From Diplolepis rosae (lineage: Eukaryota > Arthropoda > Insecta > Hymenoptera > Diplolepididae): a stretch of DNA of 64,000 nucleotides. The notes below the pieces were generated by a model. It had not been told where the DNA came from, searched no databases, and worked only from the letters and a program-made list of their open reading frames with translations. Positions 11,601 through 23,343 of this stretch are shown here, piece after piece. Position 1 is the stretch's first letter; every line of letters begins with the position of its first letter. The DNA is taken from positions 13,438,501-13,502,500 of the forward strand of contig JAPYXD010000701.1 in assembly GCA_030998225.1 (NCBI GenBank), written 5' to 3'. Both the position numbers and the translations under genes were made by a program.

Positions 11601-12483
11601 AATTTTTTTAAAGTTTCAAAATACTGTAACTGAAATATTCAAAAAATGATTAAATGTTGATATGAAATCAGTTTCCTAAAATTTTTGGAACTCTTCAGTA
11701 CAAATTTGATACCAAACTGATGAGATAAAAAATTTGAAAATGCTTGCATCTAAGAAACTTTTTGATCCGCCATATTCAGCTACTGCTAAAACCTGGAGGT
11801 ACTAATTTTTATAAAAATTCAACCATTTTCAAATTTCCGATCCGTCATATTCGGTACTAATTTTCATGGAAATCGTAATAGTTTCACCTCCTTTTTTCGA
11901 GAATAATCTTACACACTGATAGCACAGCTTTTTTTTTGTCATATAGAGGCTTTAGACAGTGAAAAGATTAAGTCTATACTTCCACATCCAACACAAATGG
12001 ATGAATCAAATTTCCTTAAATTCTAAACCAGGAAATCCCGCACAAAATATTTGTGGGTGTCACAACAACCGTTTGTCCCTTTTATTTATGTCGACTTTAA
12101 AAGAGGCAATAAAAGTGAAACATAGTTTTGGTATAACGTTCAAAAACCTTCTTTATAGGGTTTTCTAGTGTAGAATCTAACGAAATTTAATTTACTTATC
12201 TAAATACAATCTTGAAGCTCAGGATTAAGTCGTGCAGTGTTTAACGATATAATATTATATTACGTATAGTTATAATATTATTAATAATTCCGTTCTTCCG
12301 AGTTAAAAGATCGAATGAAGCTTTTCTTGGATGAAGATAAATTTTTGAGAATTTAACGGTATTTAATTTACTCTTGGCTGTAAAATTTAATGGTTCTTCA
12401 AACTGAAATCCATTCCGAATCTGGTTTGGCTTTGTCGTCCATATAATCTTGAAAATCTGATCTACTAAAGTTTCGGTAATATA
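11601..12483. other. Unassigned AT-rich stretch
   Basis: No domain, TIR or RNA was recognised. A 69-codon frame at 11959-12168 has no visible motif. Confidence 0.35.
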
Positions 12484-12703
12484 CTCTCTAAATTTGAATC
12501 AGTCAAATTTTTACTAATTGAATCAGTGAGTTGCCTTTTCACTGATTCACCAGTGAAAAAATATTTTTTACTGTTAAATCAGTTAATTTTCACTGAAATA
12601 ATCATTGAAATTTGACTGATTTACAGTAACCTCTTTTTAGCTATTTGAATCAGTCAAATTTCACTGATAATCAGTAGATTTCGACTGATTCAAATTTAGA
12701 GAG
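12484..12703. mobile_element. TA-flanked MITE with CACTGA/TCAGTG internal repeats
   Basis: The ends are CTCTCTAAATTTGAATCAGT and its exact inverse, flanked by TA on both sides (12482-12483 and 12704-12705). The 220-bp interior is a series of GAATCAGT / TTTCACTGAT words in both orientations. A truncated copy with the same right end lies at 41064-41186, and a longer relative at 21480-21928. There is no coding capacity. TA duplication suggests mobilisation by a Tc1/mariner/pogo-type transposase (inference). Confidence 0.85.
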
Positions 12704-12705
12704 TA

Positions 12706-14950
12706 TAGTCTCATAAATGACAAAAATGTTTTTGGAAACGGTTTGGTCAAGTCTTGTCAAAATACTTGTCAGCTTTCCATGATAAAAATATTTTCTAACT
12801 CTGTCTAGTCATTCTATGTCGAATTTGCTCGAATGCTAGTTATTTTATCACGATCAACATATTTTAATAATTATCTTTGCATGATAGAAATATTTCACAT
12901 CTATATCTCTGATCTGGTGCTAATTAGGTCTTAATCATATACTGGTTAGCCTTCCATTATAGAAACACGTTCTAACTGTGTTCAATCGTAATTTTTGCAG
13001 ACGTGAAATTCCATCCGGTTTTATTGATTAGTATAAGATTTTATAAACCTATTATATTTCCAATTAGTTCCTGACTAGGAAAAATCTATTTAGTTTATAT
13101 TACTAACTACGTTAAAAAACTAAGAATTACTTCAGCATAAAAAGTAGATGACCAATTTGAAAAGCTTAACGTTCTGAAATATGGTCTATTAAATTTAATC
13201 AACTAATAAGAATAAGATAATGTGAGAGAAAAGACTATCTAAAATCAATAAAATGAGGAGTGGATTTAAAAAGAGCGAACATTCCATGGTTTCGTCATAA
13301 AATTTCAATCAATATTCAAAAATCTACCTTTTTACTGGTCAGAAATTTCTATAGTCAGAATTATTCATTGACTCCAAATAATTGAAAATTAATTCTCCAG
13401 GCAGATATATTTTTCAAAATATATGTACCACTCAGGAAGAGAAAAAATACTTTAGGCTACGAAAATATAATTTTATATTTATATTTTAGTATATTATACA
13501 TTATATTATTTTTACAGCCCGAAAAGAAGTCAAAAAATTCTCTTCAAAAATGCAATTTGATACACTTTTTAAACTTGCTTTTTGTTTAAGCCGACCAATC
13601 TAAATAACCATTAAGGATATGTATCAAGCAGATCAGGTGACGTTAGTGATTGGAATTCAGACTAAAATATTATAAAACAAATTAAAAAGGATTTTCTGTG
13701 ACAAAACACCGCAAACAAGAAAGGACGAAAAAGGTATGTTTGTTATGGAAAATCCACTTTAGTTATTAATTTTTATATCACAGCTCCAAATTACGGTTAC
13801 TGACGTCACGTGGTCCACAAAAAGTAGCCAAATTTATCTAAGAGGCTATCCATAAATTACGTAACAGTTTTTTGTTGTGATGAAGGGGGGGGGGGGGGTA
13901 TTAAAAATTTTTACATAGAGGAAGGAGTGGGGGTGTAAATCGACACTGTCATATAATTGTTCCAACAAATAAACACGCCATGTTAACAATATATTTTTTC
14001 AAATAACAAAACCTAATAAATAGCTAAACTTTTGATTCAAACTTTTTAATTATTCGGCTCCTTATTTGATGTTTTAGAAGTGAAAATCATTTGATAAATT
14101 TTTTAAATTTTTGACATTTTGAAGAAGGACTTTTCGATTTGTTATCAGATGAAAAATCTGCTCTTGAAATATGCGTCTCACGAATTTTTTACGCCCTTCA
14201 TATCAATCTAATATTTAAGATTCGCGTTGCTTATTTATAAAAAATCTGAAACATTCCTTCACCAAGCAGTATTTTCTCTAGCCACACGATTTCGCTCAGA
14301 TTTATGGAGCGCTATGGCCAAGTGAAGAAACTACTGTCTTTATAAGCGATTTTACGCACACTACCAAGTGGGCCCTGGTGTGAACTTAGTGTGTCACATG
14401 AATATTATAATAATGGACTTGGACTCCGACGACTCTTTCCAGTGATAAAACAGTCCTGCGTATATATTCTCCAAGTTTTCATCCTTGGCCTTCGCCTTTT
14501 ATGAAGATCGCATTTCTTGATCTTCCCAACTGTCAGATAATAGACACGTAAACAAGAACGACCCCGAACTTAATTTCTTAGGAGAATAAATATATCTAGA
14601 ATTAGCTTTAGCTTTTTTATGGACAGTCAACATTATTCTTAGAATTTGTATTAATTTCTTGTTGTTTTGGCATAGGGTCAGTTTCTTCTTATTCTCTTCA
14701 TTTAAAAATTATCAATGGTAGATGTAATAAATCGTAAAAAAGGAAGGCAAACGTTTTAGACACATATAGGGAGTCCTCTTCAATGTCATAATTTAAAAGA
14801 TTAAATCAAAATTTCTGTAATAATATTTTCAGTATAAAGTGGAATTTCTCATAGTTGTGACTATTTTTAGAACTAGTGAAATTTAATAATATTTTCTAAA
14901 TGTGATACTTAATGTCACGAATAAAAAAAGAAATCTTTAAAAATGGTATA
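12706..14950. other. Mostly unassigned; one spaced direct repeat
   Basis: A block 'GTCAGCTTTCCATGATAAAAATATTTTCTAAC' near 12768 recurs in diverged form near 12945 (GTTAGCCTTCCATTATAG), so 12720-13030 may be an old tandem duplication. A G run of 12 lies near 13885 beside a CCATAAATTACGTAAC word. The GC-balanced patch at 14280-14570 has no frame. No gene was recognised. Confidence 0.4.
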
Positions 14951-15823
14951 CAGTACCGGTCAGAATTGTGGGACAACCTGTTTTTCGATAATTGCTTAAA
15001 TTATCCTAATTTGAATTATGTAAGTGAGAAAATTTTTTCTTCTAATTAAATTCAAAGCTATCCAAATCCTTTATAAAATGAGCCCAGCGTGAATTCGTTT
15101 TGTTAAATTTTGAAGAAGTTATTGTAGAAATAATCAATATTTCAATGTTATTCTAAATTTTAAATAACTTTTGAAATAATCAACATTTTTTAATGTTCTT
15201 GGACTAATTTTAAAGCTAAATTTCTACAAAATCGAACCAAATTCTTAAAATTAATGTGTAATTTTGTTTTACATATACTGCTCGAGGTTAAAGATCAAAT
15301 AAAAAAGTTGGAAAAATTCCAATATTGCTTTTGCTGAGTAAAACATTTTTATAAGATATATAAAACATATGTATAATCATGAATTTTGTATTGAATCCCC
15401 TTAAAATATATATTCATATGATCTTTATTATGATTTACTTACAGATAAAATGTTTTCGAAATTCCTCTACTTTTTTGTTACAATTTCAACTCTTTTCATT
15501 ATGCAAGAAAAAATTATAGATTTATTATTGATAATTTACTGCAATTCTGTAGAATCTTAGCTTTAAAATGAGCCTAAGAACGTTATAAAATTTGATTGTT
15601 TCGAAAGTTATTCAAAATTTAAGAAAACATTGAAATTTGGACTTATTTTGCAATACCTTCTTCAAAATTTAACGAAACGACTTCATTGCAGACTAAATTT
15701 GAAGATAATTTTGATGGCTTTCACATTATTGAGAGTACAAATTTCATCGCCTACAGAATTGAAATTAAGATAATTTAAGCAATCATCGAAAAAAAGGTAG
15801 TCCCACAATTCTGACCGACAGTG
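14951..15823. mobile_element. 873-bp palindromic Tc1-type non-autonomous element
   Basis: The left end CAGTACCGGTCAGAATTGTG and the inverse of the right end (CACTGTCGGTCAGAATTGTG) pair. Similarity continues inward over most of each half: GATAATTGCTTAAATTATC, and TTAAATTTTGAAGAAG opposite its complement. The whole element is thus a foldback with arms of roughly 400 bp. The left flank is TA; the right flank reads CA, which fits a mutated TA. There is no transposase frame. It ends four bases before the Tc1 element at 15830. Confidence 0.85.
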
Positions 15824-16597
15824 CATATACAGTACAGTCAGAAAGTATTAGAACAAGATATACAAGTTGTTTTTGTCAGTTTATCGTATCATTTATTGAA
15901 ATATTATTCACACATTCGCGGTAGTGAATATGTTACTTCAAGCGATTTTCTTGAAAATGGCCACGTTTTGCTTTAATGACTGCAGCGCACAATTTTGGCA
16001 TTCTTTCGATGAGTTTTTGAAGTGTTTGAGGTGGAATATTATTCCACGCTTCGTTATTACAATCCCAAAGACCAGGAAGGCTTGTTGGCTTTAGATCTCT
16101 CACACGTCGGTTCAATTCTTCCCACAATAGTTCGATGGGATTTAAATCGGGGGATTGAGGCGGCCATTCCATTATATTAAGGTCACCTGTGACTTTTTTT
16201 CGTTCCAAATAAGAAGTACAAAGTTTTGATGTATGTTTCGGATCGTTATCTTGTTGACAAATGAATCCACGACTAATTAAATTGATGCCAGGTGGTATTG
16301 CATGGCGTTAGAGTATACTGTGATACTGCTCTTGTTTCATAATTCCTTCAATTTTTTTAAGTTGACCAACGCCAGCGTGGCTGAAACAGCCTCAAACTAT
16401 TACTGAGCCACCGCCATGTTTTACAGTTGGCACAATATAATTTGGTTTGAATACTTTCATTGACTTTTCTGCGAACATATTGACGCCGATGGCTACCGAA
16501 AAGTTCGAATTTTGATTCGTCTGTCCATAAAACTGATTTCCACTGATCAATCTTTCAGTCAACATGTTCTTGAGCGAACTTCAGTCTTTTTTGTTTA

Positions 16598-17694
16598 CCA
16601 GGGGTGTTAGTTGAAGTTTGCAGGTTTTTTCAATAAATTTTAGGCAAATCATGGATACCATTCCAAAAAAAATTTTTCTCTTTCAAGGCAAACCATTCGA
16701 CGAGCCATTTTTCGACTTCTTCAAAATTGGCGAAGCACTGCTCTGCGAGTGAGTGTCCCATCGATGCGAAAAGGTGTCATGTTGTAGGATAACTTTGCCA
16801 TGTCTTCGGGCCCATTCCGGCCGTTTTTCGATCAACGCATGATTCAAATTGATAATTTGTTGTCGGTAGCGATCCGTATTCACCGTCTCACCAGGTTTTA
16901 ATAACTCGAAGTACACCACACCACACTGGTCCCACCAAACACAGAGCATTGTCTTACGGCCAAAGCGATTTGGCCTTGGAGTCGATGAGCCAACCTCACC
17001 AGGTGAAAGCCATGATTTTTTCCGCTTCGGATTCTCGAAATAAATCCATTTTTCGTCCCCCGTGACAATTCGATGCAGAAAAGATTTCCTTTCGAACCGT
17101 TGAAGCAGCATTTCACAAATGGTTTTTCGATTTTCCATTTGTCTATCGTTCAGTTGGTGTGGTACCCATTTTCCATACTTTTGGATTTTTCCCATGGCTT
17201 TTAAACATTGGCAAATTGCTCCTCGGGTCACATTTAGTGTTTGTGCCAATTGTTGTTGCGATTGGGTTGGGTCTTCATCCAATAACGCCTGCAATTCCTC
17301 GTCCTCGAACTTTTTCGCTGCACCCGGATGTTCATTGTCTGTTAAATCGAAATCTCCACTTTTAAATTGACTAAACCATGTCTCACATGTTCTAATCACT
17401 GGAGCATGTTCACCATAAGTTTCTACCAGCAATCGATGAGCTTCAACTGCTTTTTTCTTTTGATGAAATAAGAAAAGCAACGAATGCCGCAAATGCTATT
17501 TACTTGGAACGAAACTCGACATATTCACTGAGGTAAACAACTATGATGCTATTATTTTGGCAGAATGTAATTGTCTATTTTTGAAGGTTATTGTCCATAG
17601 AAAAATATGACATAGATGCCAAATCATAGAAATGTATAGATATCTCTAGCGACATCTATGAGTAAAACCGGCAAATTTCAACTAACACCCCTGG
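16598..17694 (-). mobile_element. mariner element nested in Tc1, internally deleted
   Basis: The TIRs begin CCAGGGGTGTTAGTTGAA at both ends (about 30 bp, two or three mismatches). TA duplications stand at 16596-16597 and 17695-17696, inside the Tc1 coding region. Length is 1,097 bp against roughly 1.3 kb for full mariners. The shortfall is explained by an internal deletion in the transposase gene. Confidence 0.95.
16630..17522 (-). pseudogene. mariner transposase (mauritiana-like), lacking third catalytic Asp
   Basis: Mariner transposases are about 345 residues with N-terminal HTH DNA binding and a D,D34D catalytic core. The gene starts at 17522 (MSSFVPSK), has a TAG at codon 9 where Gln is expected, then is open for 269 codons from 17492 to 16683. 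Visible are the HTH region (ELQALLDEDPTQSQQQLAQT), the linker WVPHQL, the first Asp in VTGDEKWIYF and the second Asp in VILQHD. Straight after this HD a deletion joins a different frame. The rest continues as LFASMGHSLAEQCF.. to FWNGIHDLPKIY and stops at 16630. The missing block of about 40-50 residues contains the SPDLAPSDY motif, so the third Asp is gone. Stop, frameshift and lost catalytic residue make it inactive. The subfamily is judged by eye. Confidence 0.93.
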
Positions 17695-18525
17695 TATTTA
17701 CTGGCCGTAGAAGTGACTTTCTGACAGCAATGCGTCCAATCATACCTTTTTCTTTAAGCCGGCCTTTGCCTGTCGTGAGCGATATTGGCGAATCCAAGTC
17801 TTCATTGATTTCAGCACGAATTTCTGATGCAGATTTCTGTCGATTGCCCTTACTTATTGCATATATTTTGTTGTCGATTCTTTGATTTGTCTTTCTTGGT
17901 CGACCAGATCATTTTCTGTTAGTATTTTGTCCAGTTTTTCGATATCTTCTTATGGCCCTATGAACTGAACACAAAGATATTTTCAATATTTTCGCTATTT
18001 CTCGATGGTTTTTGCCTGTTTTTTGCAAAATAATGATTTGGGCCCGTTTCTCGACAGATATTTCCTTTCGCTTGACCATTTTCAATCTCGAAAAATACAA
18101 TTCTGAGGCTATTTCAACGAAAAAGCGGGCACAATTATGCATAAACGCAACGACTGTCAAATTAAGAGACTTACAATTTTTTATGACACTTCAATGCATC
18201 AGACACGATAATACCATCTTTTTTTGTTTAAATGAATGATATGTAACTTTTAAAACCGCAGCCGAATCGATTTTTGTGCGAAAAAAAACTGAAAACCCAA
18301 TGCGTCAGTTTTGGACACTTTTCACGATTTTCGGCCATGGGCTGTTTTCTTATATATTTTGATGGAAATTTCTGTAAAATGCATTAAAAATGTTTTCAAA
18401 TCATATAGCTACGTTGAACGTACAAAAATATTGCAAATATGTGAATAATTTTTTAATAAAGGATACCATAAACTGACAAAAACAACTTTTTTTATCTTGT
18501 TCTAATACTTTCCGACTCTACTGTA

Positions 18526-20310
18526 GATATGATAATAATTTATATTTCTGTAAAGCTTTGCTTGAAAATTCAATATAAAATGGACGGTCCAAAAGATGAT
18601 ATAAAAAAAATTCCTTTAAAAATAGAAGTAAAAAACCTTTTAGAATATCATTTTTGACATCTTTTCAAAATTTTCCCCAGCTGGCTTAATTGCAAATTAC
18701 TAAGTTTTATTCGTGTTATCCTGTTTGTTAGTATACAGTGAACTCTACATATTTTTTCAAAACGTGGTGTGCATCCTGGACTGCTTCATTTTGATTTGCA
18801 AGCTATAAGATAAGTTTTTAAGCTTTATGATTATCGTTATTTTCATTGTTTCCTATATTTCAATCATTTACAGAAATTTTGAATTAATCTTTTGCGAGGC
18901 TCGTTCAATAAGTCCTTAGAAAAAGATAGAAAAACAAATTATTTAGTGTAGATTTTTTTTTATTTTTTAACGCGTCCGCGTGAATTTGAAATGGGAACAA
19001 TTGATCATTTTTCATGTTCAACAAAAATATCGATTATTCAACCGTTAAAATGAAAAGTTTTTTCACTTTTCATGTGTAAAAAAAAATTTACAATTTTACA
19101 AATCATTTTTTCCGTCGTTTCTAAATAATTTCCGCAAGAAGAAAAATGATAATTTTGCTTCTTTAAGAACGTGAGAAAAATATTTAGAATTAGAACAAAT
19201 TCAAATATAATAGTTTTATTTAAAAAAAAAATTATGAGAAATTACAATTCAAGTATTTCAAACATAATCCGAATTAAAGAAGCATGCAATCATAAAATCT
19301 AAAAAGTTAAAAGGTAAGTAGAATAAAAATAAATTTCAATTCATTTTTAAAAGTAAAATATTTCTCTTTAACAGTTTTCCTTCAGGAAGAAATTGTTTGT
19401 TTGATAATAATTATCTGGAATTCCAGATTTTTCTTGATCTCCCTTTAATTAATTTTTATTTCCTTTTCAATCTTAATAAACATCAGCTCTTTTTTATGTT
19501 GAGACTTTTTTACAATTATATTTCTTAAGACTTCTTTTCAATTGATTTTTTTTAAATTACACACTGCACAATATTTGTTTATTTAACAAATCATACCAAA
19601 ACTTATTTAAAATAATTCAATGAGTAGAATTGTAGATAATATTCTAATGAACAGAAAGAGCTCTTGTCTATTTAGATTAAATGAAAATTCAGATTAGTTA
19701 AGAAAAATATCAAAATTTATAACCAAATTTTTTGACTCAACCTAATTTATTCTAAAAAATCGATTGTTGCGCATTGAAATTACATTGCAATAAATTTTAA
19801 TTTTATTTTTCGTGCTCCTATAAATTTTTATTTATTTTGAAAACATTTCTATTATTTCAGGTGTTATGTAAGATTCAACAAAGCATTGAATTTTTTTTTA
19901 AGAATGTCAAAATAGATATTTTGTTTATCATTATTATATCCCATTTTTCAAAATATTATTATTTTTTTACATAAAATTCTTGTTTTCTAAAACGGCTTTA
20001 ATTCTTTTCGTCTTCAATGAAGCTCTTGTCTCAAGCATCGTAACTTGTCCGAAATTTTGGAAGAAAAAGTCACATATTTCAACGTCGCCTGGCCATTAGA
20101 ATCGACGTTTTAAATTTTCTCGAGCTCTTGGAACTCAGAAACTCGTTAATTAGAATCGAGGTCTGCGTTTTACGAATGTTTAAAGGGCCCGGTCGTAAGT
20201 CACCCAAGTTAAAGGTGCTACCTGGCAGAAATAATAGCTCTGCAGTCGGCACAATTTGTCAATGCGAAGAATGTTGCTTTAGCCCGATAAGGCTACCAAG
20301 TTTTTGACAT
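18526..20310. other. AT-rich, mostly unassigned
   Basis: Around 18893 the words GGCTCGTTCAATAAGTCCTTAG resemble a mariner end, but no partner was found. 20030-20290 is GC-balanced with no domain. Nothing else was recognised. Confidence 0.35.
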
Positions 20311-20625
20311 TTTGCTCTCAGAAAAATATTTGGTTGACCTAACCAAACTTTAATTGAATCAATCAAATAATTTTATTACGATACGCTTGAACAAATTTTT
20401 GGCTGATTCAACCAAAAAATTCATTTTTTACAACCAAAAATGATTTTTTTGGATACGATTTAGTTAAATAAAACAAAGATCGTTATTAAGTCAACCAAAT
20501 TATGTTTTACTCAACCAAAGATCTCTGTTTATTCAACAAAATGGTTTTGTTTAAATCAAGTAAATCTTTTTTTTTTGTAAATCCAATCAGTCTAATGAAA
20601 CAAAACTAAAACTCTTTTTCTCTGC
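20311..20625. mobile_element. Probable MITE with CAACCAAA motif repeats
   Basis: The left end CTCTCAGAAAAATATTTGGT and the inverse of the right end (CAGAGAAAAAGAGTTTTAGT) pair loosely. The interior repeats TCAACCAAA / TTTGGTTGA at least seven times in both orientations. The flanks are not clean. The end resembles the ACTGAGAAAAA MITE at 29080. Confidence 0.5.
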
Positions 20626-21076
20626 ATTATATTTATTTATGAACAATACGAACTGCAATGGAAAAAGTAATTAGTTGATTTAACTACTTGGATTTATAAA
20701 ATGTGCTGCTGCTAACTTATTGCTTGATATGAGGCCGTCGACAAATCTCACAACGCTCAAAAATGCAGGCGGCCATCATGACGCAGAAACACAATCAACC
20801 AGTATCAACCAATCAAGCAGTATTAACCCTAGAAATACACGGTTTTCATTTTTATTTTCATTCATGGGGACATTAAATTTAAATCCTAAATAATGTGAAA
20901 ATAACACAACATAGAGAAAGAATATGTATAATAATATTTAAATGAAAAAAAAGATTTTTTTTCAATTATTTACTTGTTTGAGATTAGTGTTCAGTATCTC
21001 GAAACAACAATCTAAATAGTAACACCTGAGAAAAGTGATATTGTAACCAACGAATTAGCAGTAGTATAATTTACTA

Positions 21077-21219
21077 CACCAAAAAGAAATAGTTCGATAA
21101 AGTTTATAGAACTATGCAAGAGTTGGAAATACAGGCATTTACAGATCAGAGTTCTGGAAAATTTTCAAAACTTTCCAGAATAAAGTTCTATACAATTTAT
21201 TGAACTATTCCTTTCCGTG
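21077..21219. mobile_element. 143-bp TA-flanked MITE
   Basis: CACCAAAAAGAAATAGTTCG pairs with the inverse right end CACGGAAAGGAATAGTTCAA. Arms extend about 38 bp to GTATAGAACT. TA flanks lie at 21075-21076 and 21220-21221. Confidence 0.85.
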
Positions 21220-21479
21220 TAATAGGAATAGTTCAAATAATTTTTTTTAGTTCATTGATTGGATTCATTTCTGGTTGTGTTATTTCAAGAAAGTTGAGTC
21301 AACCAATAAATAAGTTGTGGCAAATTACGCAACAAATAATGATTAGAATGATTAACTATTGTTTCCTAAGTAGCTACAAAATATAATAATTAATTTTAAA
21401 AAATCATATTTGGTATATAGTCAGAAGAAATTCTATTGAATCTCTAGCTTCAATGTTACTGGTAGCCACCGATTACATG

Positions 21480-21928
21480 CTCTGTAAACCTGAATTAGTG
21501 AAAAAGTCACTGATTATATCAGTGAAAATATATCAACTGATGAATCAGTGCCCTTGTTTGATTTCACTGAGGAATCAGTGGACGCTCCATGTGAACATAA
21601 CTTTTGAATTGTTTAATTCAAAAGTTTCATCTACACGTTACATAATATAATTATACACAATAATAATTACAATATATTGTATAATAATAATTACGTAATT
21701 TCTTTTTAGGTTGTTTAACCTAAAATAAACGAGTTTATAAATCGTTAATTATATTGCTGGTTTTGTTATTACCACCTGAAAATTTCACTGATTCAATAAG
21801 TGAATTCAATCTATTCCACTGATTCATCAGTCGAATTTCACTGATTCTCAGTGAAAGACTTATAACTGCTGCCATCAGTGAATAGTCACTGCGAATCAGT
21901 GACCGTTCACTGATTCAGGTTTAGAGAG
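21480..21928. mobile_element. 449-bp MITE, relative of the 12484 family
   Basis: The ends are CTCTGTAAACCTGAATTAGT and the inverse CTCTCTAAACCTGAATCAGT. Both sides are flanked by TG where the relative has TA. The interior carries many TCAGTG/CACTGA words, clustered toward the two ends. It has no gene. Just before it, 21418-21450 matches the end of the 29080 MITE (AAATTCTATTGAATCT). Confidence 0.75.
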
Positions 21929-21930
21929 TG

Positions 21931-22509
21931 TGTCAAAAATGTATTAAATTAGGAGTGGCATATTTTACAAAACGAAATATTTGGATCAACTAAAATTTTT
22001 CCCAACACGTCTAGTGAAAATTGTTCTTTCACCGTCTGTTTGGAGATGGAAAAATGGCACAAAGTTGAGCATCTAAAATCTGGCGTTCCTCGCCAATCCT
22101 ACGGTTCCCTATGGACTTATTTGAGATTTGGGCTACACCATTCGAAAGTATAAAGTGTTTTAAACAAAATGAAAAAAAAAATTATTAAAATCCAAGTAGT
22201 ATTGAACGAGAAAATGCATATCTACCGTGAGCGCTCGAACTCCGGCCCGATTTTTGGCTCAATCCGCTTAAAGTTTCAAAAAGCATTTACTATATGAAAT
22301 TTTTAAAATATCGACTTGTTAATTTTTTTAACTGTACTCTACTATCCCAGCACCATAAAATTGCCCTTCGAAGCATGAGTTTTGCTCTTCTGCTTCTTTT
22401 CTAAGCGACGTAAGGTCTTTCCGAGCGTTTTTTCGCTGTTTCGATGCTGAGTGGTTTGCGGCTTTAATTCGATGTTGATCGACTTCCATGGAAAAATTTT
22501 ATAATACAC
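21931..22509. other. Unassigned stretch
   Basis: No repeat or gene was recognised. Confidence 0.35.
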
Positions 22510-22513
22510 TTAA

Positions 22514-22996
22514 GGTAGTTGATCCACAAAAATTAGACCTTAAGCAAAAATAGATAATTTTGCTTTCAAAAATAGCAATATCATTATTGAAGGGCTATTT
22601 CGGAAGAGAAAAGATTAATTTCCATGAAAACAATTTGAAATACAGAAAAATAATTTTATTAATAAATTTTAATTTTGCCACAACTTTTTTTCTTATCGCT
22701 TCTTACCAAATTTTAAAAAATTATGCGATTTTAATAAATTACAAATCACTTTTTCAAGAAAAATATTCCCTACAACTAAACCATTTCCAATTTTCGAAAA
22801 TAAATAAATTATTATTAAATTCAGGAATTTGTTTATAAAAATTTCGTTTTGGAAAACGTTTTTTTAATGGTTTCAGCCATTAAAGAATTTATTTTTAAAA
22901 ATCAGAAACGGTGAAGTTGTGGGAAATCTTTTCTCTGAAAAAATGATTCATGATTTATTAGAATCGCATAATTTTTTAAAATTTGGTAAGAAGCCT
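22514..22996. mobile_element. TTAA-flanked palindromic MITE, right end truncated
   Basis: It starts at TTAA (22510-22513) followed by GGTAGTTGATCCACAAAAAT, the terminus of the 665-bp family seen whole at 53458 and 43744. It follows the family through the centre and stops in the right arm at AATTTGGTAAGAAG, so about 180 bp is missing. A 92-codon frame on the left arm recurs in other copies but in palindromic AT-rich DNA is probably chance. Confidence 0.85.
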
Positions 22997-23343
22997 TTTT
23001 AAGGGGTAACCACCCTGTAGCATTTTCAAAAGATCATTTTTTCTTTCATTGGCTTAAAAGATGCTTTGATCCTTCTAAAATATGAGGTAAAAAGCAGATT
23101 AATGGTAAGAGTTTTCTAAGAGTAGAATTTTTTCATTTGTTCATGTCTATAACACATTTTAAAACTTCAAACGCGTTTTTCACGAAATATGATTTTTCAA
23201 AACGGCACCCAGCATAACTCTAACAATTTTCAATCTTTTTATTTGAAAATTTAACCTCATCTTTGAAATAACATTTCAAAGTGAATCACGTAGGGGATTT
23301 TTGATTAGTTAATTTAAACAATATTTATTAAGAAGTGACTGTC

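Larger units (their letters stand above)
15933..18079 (-). pseudogene. Tc1-family transposase, broken (DD34E)
   Basis: Tc1 transposases bind the TIRs with two N-terminal helix-turn-helix units and cut with a D,D34E RNase-H-like domain. The N-terminal part starts at 18079 (MVKRKEISVEKRAQIIIL..) and shows the paired-like HTH. Its frame stops at 17909 and picks up again as ..SASEIRAEIN. The mariner splits the next block. Beyond it the catalytic motifs are still readable in pieces: TDESKFELFG (first Asp, near 16505-16535), QQDNDPKHTS (second Asp, near 16240-16262) and SPDLNPIELLWEE (Glu, within 15933-16208). All three acidic residues survive, but stops and frameshifts separate them, so no active protein is possible even without the mariner. 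The last 91 codons are an open frame ending at 15933. Confidence 0.9.
15830..18523 (-). mobile_element. Tc1 element, dead, host of a nested mariner
   Basis: The ends CAGTACAGTCAGAAAGTATT and the inverse of the right end CAGTAGAGTCGGAAAGTATT match over at least 35 bp, with perfect TA flanks at 15828-15829 and 18524-18525. Removing the nested mariner and its extra TA (1,099 bp) leaves 1,595 bp, the usual size of a Tc1 element. The transposase lies on the minus strand. The pair of intact TA duplications at both levels shows clean cut-and-paste insertions in sequence. Confidence 0.93.

Noticed and set aside
13880..13900. Poly-G run of about 12 (and another at 7220)
   Set aside because: Simple homopolymers; no evidence of function, and length may vary with sequencing.
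17119..17370. Plus-strand frames of 68-83 codons
   Set aside because: They are antisense shadows of the mariner transposase.
18893..18915. mariner-like terminus (TTCAATAAGTCCTTAG)
   Set aside because: No inverse partner, TA-bounded unit or transposase remnant lies nearby; one short word is not enough.
22560..22838. 92-codon frame also seen at 45251-45502 and 44166-44363
   Set aside because: It lies in a palindromic AT-rich MITE, occurs on both arms, and differences among copies do not favour silent sites by eye. Shared openness follows from nucleotide identity.
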